Assembly (NCBI GenBank): GCA_944320975.1
Contig: CALUJM010000023.1
Span: 1-34,480, forward strand
Direction: 5' to 3'
DNA: 34,480 nt
DNA from: an uncultured Atopobiaceae bacterium
Lineage (GTDB): Bacteria; Actinomycetota; Coriobacteriia; Coriobacteriales; Atopobiaceae
Made by a program: the position numbers and the translations under genes. Positions 21,952 to 29,894 of the stretch are shown in pieces. Each line of letters opens with the position of its first letter. Position 1 is the stretch's first letter. The notes under the pieces are model-generated. The model searched no databases and was not told where the DNA came from. It saw only the letters and a program-made list of their open reading frames with translations.

Positions 21952-22440
21952 TCAGCCCTGCGGGTAGACGAGGTGCGCCTCGTCGATGTGCTCGAGCGTG
22001 TTCTCCAGGTAGCGGCGGGCCCACCACTGGGCCTGCGCGAGGTCGGCGTCGTGCCAGTTGCCGCACTCCTCCGGGCGCGCGCCGGGAATCTCGCCCTCAA
22101 AGTCGCGCACGAACTCGAAGGTCGCGCGCACGAGTGGCGCCACCTCGGCGGAGGTGTGCTCGCCAAAGAGGATGAGGTAGAAGCCCGTGCGGCAGCCCAT
22201 CGGTCCAAAGTAGACCACGCGGTCGCGCCACTCGGGACAGTTGCGCAGGTAGGTGGCACCTAGGTGCTCGATGGCGTGCACAGCCGCGGTGTCCATCACG
22301 GGCTCGCGGTTGGGCGCCGTGATCCGCAGGTCAAAGGTGGTTACCACGGCGCCGGTCGCCGGGTCGGCATCCACGCGGGACACGTAGACGCCCGGCTCGA
22401 GCGTGAGGTGGTTAACGGTGAAGCTGGCGATCTTCTCCAT
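21952..22440 (-). CDS. luxS: S-ribosylhomocysteine lyase
   Basis: The start is ATG 22440 with GGAGG, giving 162 residues. LuxS converts S-ribosylhomocysteine to homocysteine and DPD, the precursor of autoinducer-2. The metal site HAIEHLGATYLRN supplies two His of the HxxEH motif. GPMGCRTGFYLILFG carries the catalytic Cys region, and CGNWHDADLAQAQWWARRYLE the C-terminal helix. An in-frame extension upstream (MKNRREEP...) lacks a ribosome site and family sequence. It is first in a two-gene unit with mtnN. Confidence 0.95.
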   Translation of the reverse strand: MEKIASFTVNHLTLEPGVYVSRVDADPATGAVVTTFDLRITAPNREPVMDTAAVHAIEHLGATYLRNCPEWRDRVVYFGPMGCRTGFYLILFGEHTSAEVAPLVRATFEFVRDFEGEIPGARPEECGNWHDADLAQAQWWARRYLENTLEHIDEAHLVYPQG

Positions 22441-22489
22441 GGGGGCCTCCGGTGTGGCGGGTTCTTCTCGACGGTTCTTCATTCACCCA

Positions 22490-22497
22490 AGTGTAGC
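22490..22497 (-). promoter_or_regulatory. luxS promoter -10 (GCTACACT)
   Basis: The minus strand reads CGCTACACTTGGG about 50 bases before the luxS start, matching the octamer found before three other genes here. Confidence 0.5.
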
Positions 22498-22518
22498 GAG
22501 TCGGGCGCCCCGACTATT

Positions 22519-22556
22519 TTGGGACAGACGGGACGCAGCCTCGTGTTATAGACAGA
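22519..22556 (+). promoter_or_regulatory. Upstream region of the ECF sigma operon
   Basis: TTTTGGGACAGACGGGAC followed by GTTATAG (22545-22551) lies 28 bases before the sigma-factor start. The TTGGGA to TTATAG spacing is too long for a housekeeping promoter, so an ECF-type autoregulated promoter with GGGAC as part of the -35 is possible. Confidence 0.3.
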
Positions 22557-22578
22557 GGCCCCGAGAGAAGGAGACACG

Positions 22579-23085
22579 ATGCCCCAACGGGTGGTGAGAG
22601 ACGACGCGTTCCTGCGGCGGGCGATGCGCGACCACGGCGCCAGCGTGCTGCGCCTGGCACTCGCGCAGACCGGATCGCGCGCCGACGCCGAGGACGTCTA
22701 CCAGGACGTCTTTGTGGCGCTGGCCTGCAGCGACACAGAGTTCGCCGACGCCGACCACCTGCGCGCGTGGCTGCTGCGCGCCACGCTCAACCGCTGTCGG
22801 GACCTCGCGCGCTCGTGGTGGCGCCGGCACGCGCAGTCGTTCGACGCGCTGGGCATCGAGGTGGCGCAGGGCGAGAAGAACGAGGGCGCCCGGGACCCCG
22901 CCGAGCTCTGGTCGGCCGTCCAGCGCCTGCCGGAGCGCTACCGCGCCGTCATCCACCTGCGCTACGTGGAGCAACTGCCTGTCGACGCCATCGCCGCCAC
23001 ATGCGGCATCTCCGAGTCCGCCGTGCGCACGCGTCTGTCGCGCGCCACGAACAAGCTGCGAGTCTATCTGGGAGGCATGTCATGA
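22579..23085 (+). CDS. ECF RNA polymerase sigma factor
   Basis: This 168-residue protein has the two-domain minimal sigma architecture. Region 2 covers about 10-80 (DHGASVLRLALAQTGSRADAEDVYQDVFVALA, then HLRAWLLRATLNRCRDLARSWWRR). Region 4 covers about 112-163 (LWSAVQRLPERYRAVIHLRYVEQLPVDAIAATCGISESAVRTRLSRATNKLR). No regulatory extension is present. AGAAGGAG precedes ATG 22579. Its TGA overlaps the start of the next gene by 4 bases (ATGA), the standard coupling of an ECF sigma factor with its anti-sigma factor. The inducing signal is unknown. Confidence 0.92.
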   Translation: MPQRVVRDDAFLRRAMRDHGASVLRLALAQTGSRADAEDVYQDVFVALACSDTEFADADHLRAWLLRATLNRCRDLARSWWRRHAQSFDALGIEVAQGEKNEGARDPAELWSAVQRLPERYRAVIHLRYVEQLPVDAIAATCGISESAVRTRLSRATNKLRVYLGGMS

Positions 23086-24290
23086 GCGAGAAGAGCCCTG
23101 TGGAGAAGAACCTGCACCATCTCTACGAGGAGGTCAGACCCAACGCGGAGCTCGACGACGCCGTGATCGAGCGCGTGCACGAGCTGCGGCGCCACGAGCG
23201 GGAGACGACGGTCGCGCGCGCACCCGTCACGCGCCGGGCTGTGCTCGTGGGGGCGGCGGGATGCGCCGTCGTGGCGGGGCTCGCCCTGGGGCTGCCCGTC
23301 CTTCTGGGCCCTGGCGACAAGGGCGCCTTTGGACTCGTCATCGCCCAGGCCGCGGAGAAGGGCAATGCCGTGGCCGTGAGCGCGGGGCCCGAGGGACTCA
23401 TGCCCTGCGACGGCACGTACGGAAGCTACATCCGGCTCTCGCTCAACCTCAGCGTCTCCGGCAGCGGCGTGGAGTCGGTCACATACCGGGTGACAGACAG
23501 CCCGACGACGTTCGTTGAGCGGCGAGGGGCCAACTTCCAGAGCGAGATGATCGAGGAGCCCCTCGTGCTCCTCCTCACCGAGGCGCCGGGCGACTACGGC
23601 GGCACCATGCCCCCGGGGGAGCTTCCCGAGTCGGTCACCATCGACCCCTCTGCCTCTTCGGACGCCCCATGCCTCGACGTCAACGGCAACGTGCCCTACC
23701 TCACGGTCGACAACCGCGACACCTTCTGGGCGAGCGACGAGACGCTTCAGCTGCTGCGCGACTGGCTGGACCTGGAGTCACGTCCGTGGAGCAACACGAG
23801 CGAGTACGCCGGGCGGGAGGGAGAGACAGCCGAGGAGCACATCGAGCGCGTGGAGCGCCTCACCGAGGAGGCGTGGGCGGAGTACGACGCGCTGCAGCCC
23901 CAGATCCAGGCCGCGCGCGAGGCCTACCTCAAGGGTTTCCGCGCACACGCCGCCACGCAGGAGTCCTTCGAGGAGTGGCAGCGCACGCTCTACGTGAGCG
24001 CGTTCACCTGCGCCGCGGACGCCCTCGGCGAGGCCAGACTCGAGGCCACGGCCACGTTCTCGGACGGCGGCACGCAGACGCGCCTCTACCGCATCTCGTT
24101 CGTCAACGGCTACGAGCAGGTGCTCTCCGAGCGCTTCGACGCGCTGCTCGCCCTGGACGACGACTTCTCCCAGTGCCTTGAGGACGAGCTCCCCTGGCAC
24201 CGCTACCCCACGCCCACGGAGGAGGAGATCGCGGCGGACCCGCGCCTCGCCGCGCCGATCTTCCGAATCGAGGACGTGACGGAGGCGTAG
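23082..24290 (+). CDS. Probable membrane-bound anti-sigma factor of the ECF pair
   Basis: This 402-residue protein is coupled to the sigma gene by a 4-base overlap, with GGAGG inside it. The first 50 residues are charged, helical and cytoplasmic (NAELDDAVIERVHELRRHER), suitable for sigma binding. One transmembrane helix lies at about 53-75 behind a TRR. The remaining 325 residues would be extracytoplasmic, with SYIRLSLNLSVSGSGVESVTYRV and a helical, acidic stretch (EEHIERVERLTEEAWAEYDAL). I recognise no domain in the outer part and no zinc-binding HxxxCxxC motif, so the anti-sigma role rests on layout and topology. Confidence 0.65.
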   Translation: MSEKSPVEKNLHHLYEEVRPNAELDDAVIERVHELRRHERETTVARAPVTRRAVLVGAAGCAVVAGLALGLPVLLGPGDKGAFGLVIAQAAEKGNAVAVSAGPEGLMPCDGTYGSYIRLSLNLSVSGSGVESVTYRVTDSPTTFVERRGANFQSEMIEEPLVLLLTEAPGDYGGTMPPGELPESVTIDPSASSDAPCLDVNGNVPYLTVDNRDTFWASDETLQLLRDWLDLESRPWSNTSEYAGREGETAEEHIERVERLTEEAWAEYDALQPQIQAAREAYLKGFRAHAATQESFEEWQRTLYVSAFTCAADALGEARLEATATFSDGGTQTRLYRISFVNGYEQVLSERFDALLALDDDFSQCLEDELPWHRYPTPTEEEIAADPRLAAPIFRIEDVTEA

Positions 24291-24341
24291 CGAGGTTCTT
24301 CTCGCCCCGCGCCCTGGTCCCGTGCCCTGGTCTCGTGCCCT

Positions 24342-25106
24342 CTACACGCAGCTCGCGAGCCAGGGCATGCCGGAGAGGGCCCGCGCCAGGCGGTCCTGCG
24401 CCGTGGAGCAGACCACGTCGCGGCGCACGTGCAGGCGGACCTCGCCCTGCGTGCCGTAAGCGGTGAACGCGGTGAAGATGACGTCGGTCTCGAACGCAGG
24501 GTCGAGCAGGTCCGCGAGCTCGCGCGCCGCCACGCGGCAGCACTCGTCCGACACGGCGTCGAGGTCCGCCCCCGGCACCACGGCGATGGGCACGCCGCAG
24601 TAACCCACGCTCCAGTCCGTAATCCGCGTGAGCGCGGTCTTGGAGAGCACCGAGTTGGGGATGACCTCCTGGGCGCCGCCGCGCATGAGGACGGTGGTGC
24701 TGCGCCACGTGACGTCGGTGACCTCGCCCGTGACGTCGCCCACGGAGATGTAGTCGCCGGGCTGGACGGCCTTGCTCAGCATCAGGCTGATGCCGCCGAT
24801 GATGTTGGAGATCGTGTCCTGCATGCCCAGGGACACGGCGATCGAGACCACGCCGAGGGCGGCGACGAAGCCCGCCGGGTCCACGCCGAAAACCGGCTGC
24901 AGCACGCTGAGCAGCGCGAGCACCCAGATGACGGCGCGCCCGATGTTGATGAACAGCGACGCGCTCGGCAGGTCCGAGGCGTCGAGCAGCTTGTGCATGA
25001 GCCGCACGACCACGCGCTCGACCATCGCGGCGATCACCACCGCCACGGCGAGCGTCACGCACTTGTCGAGCCAGCCGCCCGCGTCGATGCCCAGAAGATG
25101 CTCCAT
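24342..25106 (-). CDS. Small-conductance mechanosensitive channel (MscS family)
   Basis: This 254-residue protein has ATG 25106 behind GAGGGG; a GTG directly before it is an alternative. Three hydrophobic helices occupy about 1-100. The pore-lining third helix and beta domain read AALGVVSIAVSLGMQDTISNIIGGISLMLSKAVQPGDYISVGDVTGEVTDVTWRSTTV, close to the MscS consensus. The C-terminal cytoplasmic part is shorter than in E. coli MscS and ends ALSGMPWLASCV. It opens under membrane tension to release solutes during hypo-osmotic shock. It stands alone, convergent with the sigma operon, behind the hipA gene on the same strand. Confidence 0.9.
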   Translation of the reverse strand: MEHLLGIDAGGWLDKCVTLAVAVVIAAMVERVVVRLMHKLLDASDLPSASLFINIGRAVIWVLALLSVLQPVFGVDPAGFVAALGVVSIAVSLGMQDTISNIIGGISLMLSKAVQPGDYISVGDVTGEVTDVTWRSTTVLMRGGAQEVIPNSVLSKTALTRITDWSVGYCGVPIAVVPGADLDAVSDECCRVAARELADLLDPAFETDVIFTAFTAYGTQGEVRLHVRRDVVCSTAQDRLARALSGMPWLASCV

Positions 25107-25132
25107 CACAACACCCCTCGTTTGTCATGCGC

Positions 25133-26422
25133 CTAGCCGGCGCAGTACTCGGAAAGAACTCTCACGCGCGGCATCATGTCCTCGATGAGGTCATCGGCAA
25201 TGTAGGGGGTCGACTCGAGCACGGGCCCGAGCTCACCCTCGCTCGCACGCCGCACACCGTCGACCATCCCCTCGACAAGCGGGCGCGCAAGACGCCTGAG
25301 CGCAGAGCCCCTGATGCCCAGATCTGCAGCGAGCGCATGGAGGCTGTCGGGCGTCACCTCGTCGATCGTCCGCGCGTCCCCGAGCCGCATGGCAAGCCGT
25401 CGCGGGTGATTGGGGAAGTAGGTCGTGCTCACTACGTCGTACGCCGGAGCAAGGGAGACGAGCGCTCCCCCGTCACGGTCCCGCCCCTCGTGAAGTATCG
25501 AGAAGTTCTTGAGGTGGGCGTCGCAGTTTCCCACAAGGTAGTTCAGACAAGCCGTCTGAGCCAGCCCCGCCACGTCGTTCGCCGGCCTCGCGCCGTGCCT
25601 CTTCAGGAGCTCCGCCATCACATGGATGCTCCCGCCGTCGAGCTCGGCGTACTTCGATCCTCCGTTGACCCCCAGAGCCTGGGCCATATCCTCCTGATGG
25701 CACCTAGAGACCACCAGGCGCCCGTCAACGTGAGACACCTCGCGGTCGAACCTCTCGACGGCCAGGACCGGATTTCCAAGACCCAGGAGCCTTACGTCTG
25801 CCACGTTCATCCCACACGTCCTGGCGGCGGACATGCAGAGGTACTCGACTTCCGGAAGGTCGCGAAGGTGGCTCGTCTTGAGGACGTGCGTGCTCGCGGA
25901 CAGACCGACGGGGCGCAGCCAGCGCCCGCGCTCCGACAGCTCGTCGTCGAACGCAAGAGCGGTCTTTGACTGCGTGCCCGCAAGCGAGAGCCGCGTTGCG
26001 ACGTTCTCACGTGCGACGCTCGGCTCGTTGAGGAACATCCTGCGGAGGGCATCGTCGTCGAGCGGCTCGTACCCGCCGACGTCCAACGGACTTTCGGGAA
26101 GGCGGCGATTGACCACCAGCACGTCCCCGACGCACTCCCTCCCGCACGCAGCCAGTATCCCGACCCAGTCCTCCTCGGCAATGCCGAGCTCGGAAGCCAG
26201 CGCCGTCCGGGCGCTGCCCTCGGCGAGAAGCCCCTCGAAATAAGGGCGAATCTCCTCCCCGTCGAATCCCTCGGGCCTCAGGGGCAGCGAGAGGGACAGC
26301 GGGGTGACTCCGGGCGTCTCAAGGTACTCGGCGTCATACGAGAAGGACGTCCCGCGCTCGTCGAGGCTCCCCACGAGATCTGCGGACGAGCGCTCGAGCC
26401 TGTAGACGTAGTGCACCGACAT
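25133..26422 (-). CDS. hipA: HipA-family serine/threonine kinase toxin
   Basis: This 429-residue protein starts at ATG 26422 with AAGGAG, one base after the hipB stop. The N-terminal HipA domain (YVYRLERSSADLVGSLDERG; LSLSLPLRPEGFDGEEIRPYFEGLLAEG) is followed by the kinase. Its parts are RLSLAGTQSKTALAF for the ATP-side Ser/Lys, NPVLAVERFDR, the catalytic loop YLVGNCDAHLKNFSIL (Asp and Asn of DxHxKN), and LAPAYDVVSTTYF for the metal-binding Asp. All catalytic residues are present, so it should be active. E. coli HipA phosphorylates glutamyl-tRNA synthetase and causes persistence; targets of this relative are unknown. hipB and the operators upstream complete the module. Confidence 0.92.
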   Translation of the reverse strand: MSVHYVYRLERSSADLVGSLDERGTSFSYDAEYLETPGVTPLSLSLPLRPEGFDGEEIRPYFEGLLAEGSARTALASELGIAEEDWVGILAACGRECVGDVLVVNRRLPESPLDVGGYEPLDDDALRRMFLNEPSVARENVATRLSLAGTQSKTALAFDDELSERGRWLRPVGLSASTHVLKTSHLRDLPEVEYLCMSAARTCGMNVADVRLLGLGNPVLAVERFDREVSHVDGRLVVSRCHQEDMAQALGVNGGSKYAELDGGSIHVMAELLKRHGARPANDVAGLAQTACLNYLVGNCDAHLKNFSILHEGRDRDGGALVSLAPAYDVVSTTYFPNHPRRLAMRLGDARTIDEVTPDSLHALAADLGIRGSALRRLARPLVEGMVDGVRRASEGELGPVLESTPYIADDLIEDMMPRVRVLSEYCAG

Positions 26423-26423
26423 C

Positions 26424-26639
26424 TCAGCTCCTTGGGCTTGCATCGATGTCGATTCCGAGCATGGTCATGACCTGAATGGCCTTTCCGATCTCCGCCGAGT
26501 CCTTGCCGTTCTCGAGCTGCGAGAGGAAGGTGACTCCCACGTCCGCGAGACCGGCGAGATCTGCCTGGGTCATCCCCTGCCGCCGGCGCTCGTCGCGGAT
26601 GATCCTCCCCAAGTCCTTGGCGCTTCTCAAATGTGCCAT
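26424..26639 (-). CDS. hipB: HipB-family antitoxin, XRE helix-turn-helix
   Basis: This 71-residue DNA-binding protein is almost entirely a Cro/C1-type helix-turn-helix (about 8-65): LGRIIRDERRRQGMTQADLAGLADVGVTFLSQLENGKDSAEIGKAIQVMTMLGI. HipB dimers neutralise HipA and repress the operon. AAAGGAG lies 5 bases before ATG 26639. The stop is one base from the hipA start, so translation should be coupled. Three near-identical palindromes upstream are its probable binding sites. Confidence 0.9.
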   Translation of the reverse strand: MAHLRSAKDLGRIIRDERRRQGMTQADLAGLADVGVTFLSQLENGKDSAEIGKAIQVMTMLGIDIDASPRS

Positions 26640-26648
26640 GACGCTCCT

Positions 26649-26664
26649 TTATGCGAACGCATAA
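26649..26664. promoter_or_regulatory. hipBA operator O1
   Basis: TTATGCGAACGCATAA, a TTATGCG inverted repeat around AA. It lies downstream of the predicted start site and overlaps the first bases of the hipB ribosome site (26644-26650), so bound repressor would block elongation or cover the leader. Confidence 0.85.
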
Positions 26665-26679
26665 ATCCACGATGCGACC

Positions 26680-26708
26680 ATCGTAATTTATGCGTTCGCA
26701 TAAATCAA
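26680..26708 (-). promoter_or_regulatory. hipBA promoter
   Basis: On the minus strand TTGATT (26703-26708) and TACGAT (26680-26685) are separated by exactly 17 bases, and those 17 bases are almost exactly operator O2. Transcription would start near 26673. Confidence 0.75.
26688..26703. promoter_or_regulatory. hipBA operator O2
   Basis: TTATGCGTTCGCATAA, the same palindrome with TT at the centre, extended by AT on both sides. It occupies the spacer between -35 and -10. It is 39 bases from O1. Confidence 0.85.
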
Positions 26709-26726
26709 CGGCCTCGTGCTCGAAGC

Positions 26727-26742
26727 TTATGCGAACGCATAA
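26727..26742. promoter_or_regulatory. hipBA operator O3
   Basis: TTATGCGAACGCATAA, identical to O1, 39 bases beyond O2 and upstream of the -35. It lies 26 bases after the pcrA stop. Confidence 0.85.
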
Positions 26743-26767
26743 ATGTTACGAAGTGACTGTCCCTTCG

Positions 26768-29254
26768 TCACCCCTCGATCTTGACGAGCGGGGCAAAGCC
26801 CTTGAGGAGCTTCTTGGTCTTGCCCGTGCGCGTGAACTTGACCTCGATGGTGTCGCCAGAGACGGAGAGCACCTTGCCGGGACCGAAGGTCTTGTGGGAG
26901 ACCGCGTCGCCGGGCGAGAAGGACGCGCTCGCCGCAGGCCGTGCCGGCGCGGCGGCCGTGGGCGCCGCGGCAGGCCGCGCTCCCCCGCCGGTCGAGCGCG
27001 TGCGCGACCCGAAGACGTTGCCGCCGTAGACCGCGGACCCGCGGCCGCTCCCGAAGGTGCCGTGGCGGTCGCCGCGCTTCTCCCAGCCCACGCCGGCAAA
27101 GCCCGACGAGCCCACGCCCACGCGCTCCACGTCCGCGGCAGGGATCTCGTTCAGGAAGCGGCTCGGCGGGTTGGCCTGAGTCGAGCCAAAGGTGCGCCTG
27201 GTCACGGCATGCGTGAGGTAGAGCTTCTTGCGGGCGCGCGTGATGGCCACATACGCCAGGCGCCGCTCCTCCTCCACCGCCGCCGGGTCGCCGTCGTAGG
27301 AGGCGTGCGGGAAGATCCCCTCCTCCATGCCGGCGACGAACACCACCGGAAACTCCAGGCCCTTGGCCGAGTGAATCGTCATCATGGTGACGGCGTGCGT
27401 CTGCCCGGCGAGAGAGTCGAGGTCGGAGCGCAGCGCCAGCCACTCGATGAGTGCCGGCAGCTTCTCCGAGGCGACGGGCGGCCTGAGCTGAGCAGGCGCC
27501 GAGGCGGCGTCCCCAGCGGGCGAATCGCCTTGGCGAGCGAGCGAAGCGAGCGCTGAGCCCGTCGGGGACGCCGCCTCGGCGCCGGACGGCTCGATCGCCC
27601 CCGCGGCACGGAGCTGCTCCAGGGACTCGAGGGTCTCCACGGCGTCGTGGGTCTCGTCGAACTCGGCGGCGACGCCCATGAACTCCTTGATGTTCTCGAT
27701 GCGGCCGTCCGCCTCCACGGAGTGCTCGGCCTCGAGGGCGCGGATAAGGCCGGAGCGGTCCACGATGGCGTCGACCACGTCGGCCAGCTCGCCGGTGAAG
27801 TGGCGCCCGGCCTCGATCACGCCCGTGAACTCCGCGAGCGCCTGGCGCACCTTGGCGCCGAGCAGGCCCGTCTCCGCGATCGCCAGCTCGCACGCGGAGA
27901 AGAACGAGATGCCCTCGTCGGCCGCGAGCTCGCGAATCTTGGCGATGGAGGTGGTGCCGATGCCGCGGCGCGGCGTGTTGACCACGCGCAGCGCCGCCAC
28001 GTCGTCGTCCGGGTTCACGACGAGCTTGAGGTATGCCATGACGTCGCGGACCTCGGCGCGGTCGAAGAAGCGCGTGCCGCCCACGATCTTGTAGGGGACG
28101 CCCGCGCGCAGGAACATGTCCTCGAGGATGCGCGACTGCGCGTTGGTGCGGTAGAAGACGGCCATGTCGTCGTAGCTCGTGCCGCCGTCATGGAGCTTCT
28201 CGATCTCCGAGCCGATCCAGCGGCCCTCGTCGCGCTCGTCGGAGGCCTGGAACACGTGGATCTTCTCGCCATCCCCTGCTTCGGTGAACAGGCGCTTGGG
28301 CTTGCGCCGGGCATTGTTGGCCACCACCGCGTTGGCCGCGGCGAGGATGTGGCCCGTGGAGCGGTAGTTCTGCTCCAGGCGCACCACGTGGGCGTCCGGG
28401 TAGTCCTTCTCGAAGTCCAGGATGTTCTGGATGTCCGCGCCGCGCCAGCTGTAGATGGACTGGTCGTCGTCGCCCACGACCATGAGGTTGCGGTGGCGCG
28501 CGGCCAGAAGGTTGGTGATTGCGTACTGGACGTGGTTGGTGTCCTGGTACTCGTCCACGCTGATCTGGCGGAAGCGGTCCTGGTAGCGCTCGAGCACCTC
28601 GGGGCGGCGGCTCAGCAGCTCGAAGGTCTTGACGAGCAGGTCATCGAAGTCCATGGCGTTGGCCTTGGCCAGGCGGCGGTCGAGCTCGCGGTAGACGCGG
28701 GCGGCGGCGCGGTCGGCCGGATTGGGCGAGCTCGCCATCTCATCCGGGCCCACCATCGCGTTCTTGGCCGAGGAGATCTTGGAGCGGATCGCGTTGAGCG
28801 GGAACTGCTTCTGGTCGATGTCGAGGTCGGCCATGATGGACTTGACCAGGCGGCGCGAGTCGTCGTCATCGTAGATGGTGAAGTTGGGTCGGTAGCCCAC
28901 GAGCTCAGGGTCCTCGCGCAGCATGCGCACGCACATGGCGTGGAAGGTGCAGACCCACATGCCGCGCGTGCCGGCAGGAAGCAGGGCGTCCAGGCGCTCG
29001 CGCATCTCGGCGGCGGCCTTGTTGGTGAACGTGATGGCCAGGACCTGCCACGGGCGCACACCCTCGTCGGCGATCATGTGCGCGATGCGGTACGTGAGCA
29101 CGCGCGTCTTGCCCGAGCCTGCGCCCGCGAGCACGAGCAGCGGCCCGCGCGTGCACTCGGCCGCCTCCCGCTGGGCGGGATTGAGGGTCGACAGGTCGAT
29201 AGTCGGGGCCGGGGCCTGTGCCTGGGGAAACAGTGTGGTCTGCTCGATCGCCAT
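26768..29254 (-). CDS. pcrA: ATP-dependent DNA helicase PcrA/UvrD
   Basis: This 828-residue superfamily 1A helicase unwinds DNA 3' to 5' in repair and removes RecA and stalled complexes. Motifs in order: LNPAQREAAECTRGPLLVLAGAGSGKTRVLTYR (Q and Walker A), AITFTNKAAAEMRERL, SVDEYQDTNHVQY (Walker B), GDDDQSIYSWRGAD, LEQNYRSTGHIL, TIHSAKGLEFPVVFVAGMEEG, LAYVAITRARKKLYL. The C terminus (KFTRTGKTKKLLKGFAPLVKIEG) is the Tudor-like RNA-polymerase-binding piece of PcrA. A low-complexity Ala/Ser/Pro insert (SGAEAASPTGSALASLARQGDSPAGDAASAP) is unusual. ATG 29254 is chosen; AGAGGA is about 10 bases upstream. Confidence 0.95.
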   Translation of the reverse strand: MAIEQTTLFPQAQAPAPTIDLSTLNPAQREAAECTRGPLLVLAGAGSGKTRVLTYRIAHMIADEGVRPWQVLAITFTNKAAAEMRERLDALLPAGTRGMWVCTFHAMCVRMLREDPELVGYRPNFTIYDDDDSRRLVKSIMADLDIDQKQFPLNAIRSKISSAKNAMVGPDEMASSPNPADRAAARVYRELDRRLAKANAMDFDDLLVKTFELLSRRPEVLERYQDRFRQISVDEYQDTNHVQYAITNLLAARHRNLMVVGDDDQSIYSWRGADIQNILDFEKDYPDAHVVRLEQNYRSTGHILAAANAVVANNARRKPKRLFTEAGDGEKIHVFQASDERDEGRWIGSEIEKLHDGGTSYDDMAVFYRTNAQSRILEDMFLRAGVPYKIVGGTRFFDRAEVRDVMAYLKLVVNPDDDVAALRVVNTPRRGIGTTSIAKIRELAADEGISFFSACELAIAETGLLGAKVRQALAEFTGVIEAGRHFTGELADVVDAIVDRSGLIRALEAEHSVEADGRIENIKEFMGVAAEFDETHDAVETLESLEQLRAAGAIEPSGAEAASPTGSALASLARQGDSPAGDAASAPAQLRPPVASEKLPALIEWLALRSDLDSLAGQTHAVTMMTIHSAKGLEFPVVFVAGMEEGIFPHASYDGDPAAVEEERRLAYVAITRARKKLYLTHAVTRRTFGSTQANPPSRFLNEIPAADVERVGVGSSGFAGVGWEKRGDRHGTFGSGRGSAVYGGNVFGSRTRSTGGGARPAAAPTAAAPARPAASASFSPGDAVSHKTFGPGKVLSVSGDTIEVKFTRTGKTKKLLKGFAPLVKIEG

Positions 29255-29291
29255 GCTGCGTGGTTCCTCTCGCCGTTTTTCTTGCCCTACG

Positions 29292-29299
29292 AGTGTAGC
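29292..29299 (-). promoter_or_regulatory. pcrA promoter -10 (GCTACACT)
   Basis: The minus strand reads CCGCTACACTCG about 40 bases before the pcrA start, the same octamer as for luxS, the thi operon and the dehydrogenase. Confidence 0.5.
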
Positions 29300-29304
29300 G
29301 GCAC

Positions 29305-29320
29305 GACCGGACATTAATTG
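29305..29320. repeat. 16-base phrase GACCGGACATTAATTG, copy 2
   Basis: Exact match to 17927-17942. Here CCGG brackets ACATTAATTG on both sides. It lies just upstream of the pcrA -10. Confidence 0.75.
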
Positions 29321-29358
29321 CCGGCGAGCGAGAAGAACACAGGGACGCGGTCAGCGCG

Positions 29359-29814
29359 CTACTTGCGCTTCTTGTCGGACTCCCCGATCGAGATGTCCTT
29401 GTCGTACGTGAGGCTGTAGGCGATCTCGAGGCCGCGCAGCAGCTCGCGCGCATCGTGCTCGCCCATCTTGCTCAGCGTGGCGGCGAGGCCCGAGACCCCG
29501 CCCGAGCTGTTGTCATGGGCGTGCTCGCGGCCCTCGTCCGTGCAGTACACAATCACGCGGCGACGGTCCTTCTCGTCCGGGACGCGCTCCACGTAGCCCT
29601 TGGCCTCCAGCGAGTCCAGGATACGCGTCATGCGGGGGCGAGTGTAGCCGAGCTTGCTGGCGAGGTCGGACGGGTTCATCCCCTCGTCCTGGCGAGAGAG
29701 GTACTCCAGGACCGGGTCCTCCCCCATCGACATGCCGTACGCCGTGCCGATGGAGCCCTTGGCGACGCCTCGGGAGTACATGATGAGCTTCTTTGCTGCG
29801 TCCTCGTAGTCCAT
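29359..29814 (-). CDS. MarR-family transcriptional regulator
   Basis: From ATG 29814 this is 151 residues, the usual MarR length. The winged helix is visible at about 35-105: DPVLEYLSRQDEGMNPSDLASKLGYTRPRMTRILDSLEAKGYVERVPDEKDRRRVIVYCTDEGREH, including the DxRR wing. The C terminus is a Lys/Arg-rich dimer helix. ATG 29910 (183 residues, GGGGGG upstream) is an alternative, but it would put an operator-like palindrome inside the coding region. The gene lies downstream of the PTS operon's HAD gene on the same strand. Its upstream site matches one before the PTS operon, so it probably controls that operon and itself. Confidence 0.82.
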   Translation of the reverse strand: MDYEDAAKKLIMYSRGVAKGSIGTAYGMSMGEDPVLEYLSRQDEGMNPSDLASKLGYTRPRMTRILDSLEAKGYVERVPDEKDRRRVIVYCTDEGREHAHDNSSGGVSGLAATLSKMGEHDARELLRGLEIAYSLTYDKDISIGESDKKRK

Positions 29815-29871
29815 CCTCGCGCTACTCGTCCCTTCCAGCGAGCACACGGAGCCCGTCGCCCCACCAAACTC

Positions 29872-29894
29872 AAGTTGGTTAATGGTAGCAACTT
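29872..29894. promoter_or_regulatory. Operator-like palindrome upstream of the MarR gene
   Basis: AAGTTG-N11-CAACTT is a perfect interrupted palindrome. Its inner part GGTTAATGGTAGCAACT (29877-29893) matches 34167-34183 upstream of the PTS operon at 16 of 17 positions. On the minus strand it includes TGCTACCAT, which resembles the extended -10 words of this genome. Confidence 0.65.

Noticed and set aside
20565..27905. GAGAAGAAC copies at 20565 (degV) and 27897 (pcrA) as boundary signals
   Set aside because: They lie inside conserved coding segments (VFFSVQ and SFFSAC, antisense sense of the word), so they can be explained by the protein sequence. They are counted but not used for the boundary argument.
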